In this document: piece after piece, positions 59,003-64,000 of the stretch
How the letters are laid out: every line of letters begins with the position of its first letter
How positions within the stretch are numbered: the first letter of the stretch is position 1
NCBI GenBank assembly: GCA_001986395.2
Contig: MQVO02000014.1
Span: forward strand, 558,001-622,000
Direction: 5' to 3'
Source of the DNA: Irpex lacteus
Taxonomy: Eukaryota > Basidiomycota > Agaricomycetes > Polyporales > Irpicaceae
DNA length: 64,000 nt
Made by a program: the position numbers and the translations under genes
Notes under the pieces: generated by a model
Seen by the model: the letters and a program-made list of their open reading frames with translations, nothing else
Databases searched by the model: none
Told to the model about the DNA's origin: nothing

Positions 59003-60510
59003 ATGTCCAAGTTTACGATCTCCTCTCCATCCCTCCTCTATCCTAGTCCCTCTCCATCCATCGCATCAGGGTCGCTGGTTGACTCTGAGTATCTCACTGC
59101 GAATGAGCAACCGTCTGCGACGTCCTCTCGCACCTCCTCCCCCGTCCGCCCTGCCATGATCATCCCTCCTCCCCCTCCTCCCATGACCCCGGCTGCTCAC
59201 TCCATTGCCAGCGATCGTCAGAAGTGGATGCCACCCAACGAGCCTATCGAGTTCGCGAAGAGACCTGCTCGTCCCGACTACCTGTCGAAGAAGAAACATG
59301 TCCCTCGTCCCCCTAACGCCTTCATGCTGTTCCGCTCCATGGTCATCAACAAGGAGATCCCCAAGATCGAGAACCGTCAGCAGAACGTCAGTCGTATTGC
59401 GGGAGAGATCTGGAACGTGCTCGACGACGACATCAAGAAGGCCTGGCACGACAAGGCTGTCGAGTACCAGATCGAGCACAAGATGAAGCACCCCGACTAC
59501 AAGTTCGCTCCATCTCGCAAGGCTCCCGTGAAGCCCAAGGAAGAAGAAGAGCACGAAGGCATGACCACCGAGGAATACATTCGGCACCTCAGGGAGAAGT
59601 ACACGGGCGTCATGGGACCCGCAGTGGCACCTGCGCGTAAGCGCAAGCCCAAGGCTCGCAAGGCGAAGTACGACGACGAGGATTTCAATCCTGCTCCAAA
59701 GCGTTCGCGTGCTCGCACTCGTAGAGAGGTCGCTGAGGAGCCTGTCTCTCCGTCTCCCAGGCCACATCGTCCTGAACCTACTTTCGCGCCTGTCGCTCCT
59801 TCTCTTCCGCCATGGCGCCTCCTTCACTCGACCGCGGCTCATATGCCTGGCTCGTCTTCGTTGGATCTCATGATGGCGGACGAGTACGTCAGGATGACAA
59901 GTGGGACGTATGGCCCAGTTGCCTCTTCTTCATCCATCTCAGGGTCGCACGATCTCGTAGAGGGATCCTCTCACCGTAAGACAGGTTACGACAACGACAA
60001 CGTGAGTTCGAATGCCACTCATAGTCCTCATACATTCTAACTTCTTTAACTTAGGCTACTAACTCTATGTCATTCGGCCACATCCCCATGCCTTCGCCGT
60101 ACAACTCCTCCCCTGGAGGCTACGGCACGTTCGCGCACAACATGCTCGGACTTGGCGAGCTCTCTGTTCCCCACGCCAGCTATTACCAGCCCTTCTATGG
60201 TGGTTCTACCTCGCACCTCACGGATACGCCTGCTGTCCCTGCCCCCACGCCTTCAGAGGCTGCTGAGTCGTTCGGTGGCTACGAGTTCAACTTCACCGAT
60301 GACCTCTTGGCGAACATCGTCAACGCTAACGTTCCGTTGTCTGCGCCTGCCGAAGGCTCGACCACGCCTCATGACGAACAAGGATCGCACTTCTCTTCGC
60401 CTGTCGGCCCTGCCGCCGAAGTCTTCTCCCATCCTCCTACTCCCACGAAATCGCAAAAGAACGTGACGCCTACGCTTACGCCTATTGCTACGCCCCCTGC
60501 TACGGCCTGA
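59003..60510 (+). CDS. HMG-box (MATA_HMG-type) transcription factor
   Basis: Nuclear sequence-specific DNA-binding protein of 484 residues in two exons (59003-60001, 60055-60510). The N-terminus is Ser/Pro-rich with a poly-proline run. The HMG box lies at about residues 97-165: VPRPPNAFMLFRSMVINKEI, then RIAGEIWNVLDDDIKKAWHD and MKHPDYKF. A basic segment follows (ARKRKPKARKAKY, KRSRARTRR), probably the nuclear localisation signal. The C-terminal half is Ser/Thr/Pro-rich, likely an activation region. The PRPPNAFMLFR start is typical of the fungal mating-type-like HMG class, which includes Coprinopsis pcc1 and Ustilago prf1; whether this is an orthologue cannot be told here. Confidence 0.93.
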
Positions 60511-60950
60511 ACGATTTGACGCACCATAGAACGTTTTCCTTCTTCATGTGCTGTACCATCATCTGCTGCTGAGACGTCTGCTTTCCTCTGTTGTACCTCG
60601 TTTTCTCTGTTTGTTTTCTCTGTCCTCTGTCCTCTGTTCTCTGCTGTATCGTTGTCGAGCCTTGATGGCCGACGTCTGCATGTAATTTGCACTCGTATAC
60701 GTCTTACATTATCATCATCTTCGTTTGTCGTATCGTCCGAGTCTGCATCCTTCCAAGTTCTGTGCGTCTGTACGTCGTTCGGCCCATGTGAATAGTGAAG
60801 AAGTGAAGAAGATCGGCACCTCCCGATCTTGAAGCTTTTTCGGATTCTCGGCTTGCCTCAAGGCTCTCTGCCACTCAAAAGTTAGCAGCGTTCCTTTGTC
60901 CTCTCCACCTCCTCTTCACCGACTTCACCGCTCCGACTGCACATTCCAAA
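60511..60950. other. Intergenic, HMG-box 3' end and DBP8 promoter
   Basis: 440 bp. The left part is T/C-rich with repeated TTTTCTCTGT and CCTCTGT motifs, presumably the HMG-box 3' UTR. The DBP8 core promoter lies at the right. No gene is seen. Confidence 0.5.
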
Positions 60951-63017
60951 ATGGCCGCTAAGCGAAGGGAATTAACGACAGACGACTTGCTGCGCATGCA
61001 AGAGGAGGGGCCTAGTCGGAAACGTGTCCGGCATGCCGCTTTATTGGAGGACTCTGACGGGTCGGACGAGGGGTTTGAACAGATACCGAGTGGCTCAGAA
61101 AACGACGAAGAGGGGCAGGATGATAGCGATTCAGGGTCTGGAAGTGGGAGTGGCACAGACTCGGAGGAGGAAGTGAGTGAGGATGAAGTGGCTCCCTTAC
61201 CCCCACGGATACTGCAAACCGAGGAAGACTCAGGCGAACATGACAGTACAGGGCTTTCCAGAGTGTCATTCATGCCAAGAAAGTCTTTCCAAGAGTTTCG
61301 AAAGCCGCTTACTGCCCCTCCAATAAAGCCGACATCTTTCGAGGCTCTTGGGATATCACCCGCATTAATTTCTGCTTTGACGAAGATGTCTATCAAGAAG
61401 CCGACGGAGATCCAGGCAGCATGTATACCACCTTTAGTCCAAGGCGAGTCTATACGAACTATGTCTCATATTATGCACGTCTGACAATGTTATATTGTAA
61501 GGTAGAGACTGCATAGGCAACGCAAAGACAGGTTCCGGGAAGACCATTGCGTTCGCGCTTCCGATCTTACAGAAGCTTTCAGTCGATCCCTATGGAATAT
61601 TTGCATTGGTTCTGACGCCTACGAGGTATGCTAGCAGTATACCTTTCTGTACGGCGCAGCTTATAACGGCCATCACAGAGAACTTGCATTCCAGATCTCA
61701 GAACAGTTCGCGGTATTAGGATCCTCCCTCAACCTACGAACCGCCGTGGTTGTAGGAGGCATGGATATGATTGCTCAGGCAATTGAGCTTTCTAATCGGC
61801 CGCATGTCGTCGTAGCCACACCAGGACGTATTGTTGACCATCTCAAGAGCAGTGCTGGTGAATGGGACCTGTCACGCGTGAAATTCCTGGTAAGCTGAGC
61901 TACGCATTTTCAGAATATTGTATTGAGATTGACACGTCGTAGGTATTGGACGAAGCAGATCGTCTACTGACATCTACCTTCGCACCCGAACTTGCGTTCC
62001 TCTTCGAGGCTATTCCAAAGGAGCGGCAGACGTGTTTGTTCACGGCCACTTGGACGCCTTCCATAGAAGCTATCCTCGATGCGCCACCCAAACCCGGAAA
62101 GCAGAAGCCTTTCGTCCATCGTATCACTGAAAGGTATGTCGCCCCATGTCCACACTACCATAATTTTGTTTTGACCGAACTGCTCACTTTTATAGCGTCG
62201 AGACCGTTGAGACACTAAAACAACATTATCTCCTGGTCCCCTCCCATGTCCGCGAATCTTACCTCTACTACCTCCTTCGGAACCCGCCCGAATCCACCAT
62301 TCACCTCCGCCGAGCCCCTCCCGAAAAAACCGTCCAAAAAGTCCAAGCAGTCATCGAAATCCCACAGACCACAAAAGAAGAGGAAAAATGACTCAGCAGA
62401 CGACGAAGAAATCGTCCAGCCCCCTCCCACCATCATATTCTGTGCCCGCCCACGCACAGCCGCCTACCTCACCGCCCTCCTCAAAACCCTCCACATCCGC
62501 GCGACAGCTCTCCACTCCCGACTCACTCAACGCGAACGGCTTACGTCGCTGGGGTTGTTCAGGTCCAGCGTTGTACCGGTGTTAGTGTCGACGGATGTCG
62601 GTGCGCGTGGTTTGGACATTGCTGATGTGGCGATGGTGGTGAATTGGGATATGCCAGGAGAGCCGGAGGAGTATACCCATCGGGTGGGTAGGACGGCTCG
62701 TGCGGGACGAGGGGGTGTAGCTATTAGTTTTGTGACGGAGAGGGATGAGGATAGGGTGTTGAAGGTCGAGGAGCGTATCAGTGAGTGCTTCTTACTCGTT
62801 CTGACTTACTTCGGTCAGTGATTTTAACGCATTAAATGCAGAAACGAAGCTTACAGAGATGGAGCTGCCGGAGTCGAAGGTTCTTGAGAGCTTGAACGCT
62901 GTGTCTACGGCGAAGAGGCTCGCAAACATGGAGGTGCACGATTCGGATTTTGGGAAACGGGAAGAGATCCATCGTATCAAGAGTGCGAAAAGGAAGGCGG
63001 ACGTCGGTGGATCATAG
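60951..63017 (+). CDS. DBP8: DEAD-box RNA helicase DBP8, with an apparent frameshift
   Basis: Nucleolar ATP-dependent RNA helicase of the DBP8 group, needed for 18S rRNA maturation. The N-terminus is acidic and Ser-rich. Motifs in order: Q-motif region [30 protein letters not shown], Ia LTPTRELAF, Ib [64 protein letters not shown] and [15 protein letters not shown]. Intron 1 (61444-61501) appears to be GC-AG; the others are GT-AG. Between the blocks [18 protein letters not shown] and TIIFC the frame changes by one base. Skipping one A of the six-A run at 62324-62329 joins both parts without a stop. This is either a sequence error or a disabled copy. It ends RKADVGGS. Confidence 0.88.
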
Positions 63018-63209
63018 TGAGCTTGGTTCGTTGCACTAGGTACCGTCACTCTGTATTCCCCATCCATATTGCGTTATATATCATATCACTCCACTATCAC
63101 ACACACAAATTGTTTCAAATCCTCCAAATTCATTGCTCATTCTGCAGAGGATACAGTGGGACTCCCGACCGCATCTCTCGTTCTCCAGCGAACTTTCAGA
63201 CTTCAGACT
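63018..63209. other. Intergenic spacer between convergent genes
   Basis: 192 bp shared by the 3' ends of DBP8 and the DJ-1-like gene. Nothing coding is seen. Confidence 0.6.
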
Positions 63210-64000
63210 TCACAGCTGCAAAGCCTCCAAAATCGCCTTCCCAACCGGCCCAGCACTAGCAGGGTTCTGCCCAGTGATCAACTTCCCATCGACGACCACC
63301 TTAGGCTGCCACGGCCCCGCCTTCGAGAACTTGCCGCCGAGCTCCGATGTGATCTTGGACTCCAGCAGGAAAGGGACGTCCTTGACTGTACCGAAGAGTC
63401 CCTCTTCTTCGTCGGAGAAGCCGGTGAATTGGCGGGAGGAGAAGATGGACTTGCCGTCTGCGTCGACGGCTTGTACGAGGGCTCTGTTGGTTTTGTTTTA
63501 ATGTTAGTTTCTCGAGTTTGTTCCTTTGGCAGTGCGAGAAGGAGATACTCACGCAGGTCCATGACAAACTGCACTGACAATCTTGCCCTTTTGCCAAAAC
63601 GCACTCGCGAGCTTCGCGTTCACGACATCACTCGCCAAGTCAATAACAGGCCCATGTCCGCCCACATAAAAGACGGCGTCGTAGTCGTCTGCGTTGACCT
63701 CCGTGAGGGTCTTCGCGTGGGCGAGCTTGTCTTTGACGGTAGGGTCTTCGAGGAACTTGACGCACTCGGCGTCGGATTTGTATGGCTGGGAGAGGGGTGT
63801 ATATGTGAGTGGAGGTGTTGGCGAGGAAAAGAGAGGAAGGTAAGAGCGCACCTCGATGCTACCGGGGTCGAGCGGTGGGTTGGGGCCTTTGGGTGCGGCA
63901 AAGTCAATCTCCACATGTGGCGACAGGACTGCAGCAAAAATAACACAGTAAGCCTGAGTATACGTCCGCCATGGACCCTTTCTTCTGGTATACTCACTAT
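63210..64000 (-). CDS. DJ-1/PfpI superfamily protein, Hsp31-like (5' end off window)
   Basis: Class I glutamine-amidotransferase-like protein of the Hsp31/DJ-1 group, whose members act as glutathione-independent glyoxalase/chaperones. Visible parts are HVEIDFAAPKGPNPPLDPGS, then YKSDAECVKFLEDPTVKDKL, DDYDAVFYVGGHGPVIDLAS and the nucleophile elbow KIVSAVCHGPA with the catalytic Cys. The C-terminus is KVVVDGKLITGQNPASAGPV, ending AILEALQL. At least four exons are present; a 35-nt intron (GTATAC..TGCAG, about 63929-63963) seems to join SIPEERVHGG to LLSPHVEID. The first residues lie right of position 64000. Confidence 0.88.

Noticed and set aside
62246..62821. Independent gene starting at the in-frame Met before the C-terminal half of DBP8
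   Set aside because: The helicase motifs IV-VI complete the upstream motifs I-III, so this is one gene with an apparent frameshift rather than two.

Overview
The window is genomic DNA of a filamentous basidiomycete, most likely an Agaricomycete. The evidence is dense genes with many 45-70 nt introns, a DUF6535 membrane protein, a Plavaka-type (tnp2/CACTA) DNA transposon, and a complete set of fungal housekeeping genes. It contains about 15 confident host protein genes, one intron-bearing tRNA-Arg and one large transposon nest. I saw no rRNA, CRISPR array or bacterial-type operon.

Layout. 1-4.1 kb: a KDM5/JARID1 histone demethylase (minus strand, C-terminus off the left edge). 4.1-6.65 kb: gene-poor DNA with tRNA-Arg(UCU) and a palindromic MITE. 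7.0-8.1 kb: an unassigned four-helix membrane protein. 8.8-9.7 kb: 14-3-3. 11.1-25.05 kb: four transposable elements nested in one another. A TA-flanked MITE was hit by a long-TIR Mutator-like element. The junction of that element was hit by an 11.5 kb Plavaka transposon carrying three genes. The Plavaka transposase gene was in turn split by a 2.7 kb near-perfect palindromic element. Target-site duplications can be read at every level. 25.3-27.7 kb: a secreted S28 serine peptidase.

28.8-36.4 kb: three paralogues of an unrecognised small basic protein family, sharing both intron positions and a 173-nt middle exon. They surround a DUF6535 gene. 36.7-40.8 kb: a coiled-coil Ser/Pro-rich protein divergent from COQ10. 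41.2-43.4 kb: an uncertain membrane-protein-like locus. 43.6-44.3 kb: a six-knuckle GIS2/CNBP protein. 46.5-64 kb is a compact housekeeping block: ARO8, SEC18, a B-box/DUF2009 protein, eIF3m, SUA5, an HMG-box factor, the DBP8 helicase (with an apparent frameshift) and a DJ-1/Hsp31-type protein cut by the right edge.

The host genes form no pathway cluster. They are unrelated housekeeping and regulatory genes, often in divergent pairs with short shared promoters (eIF3m/SUA5 149 bp, coiled-coil/COQ10 about 320 bp, SEC18/DUF2009 587 bp). The transposon nest is the accessory part of the window. All splice sites were read by eye from GT/AG context and reading-frame continuity.
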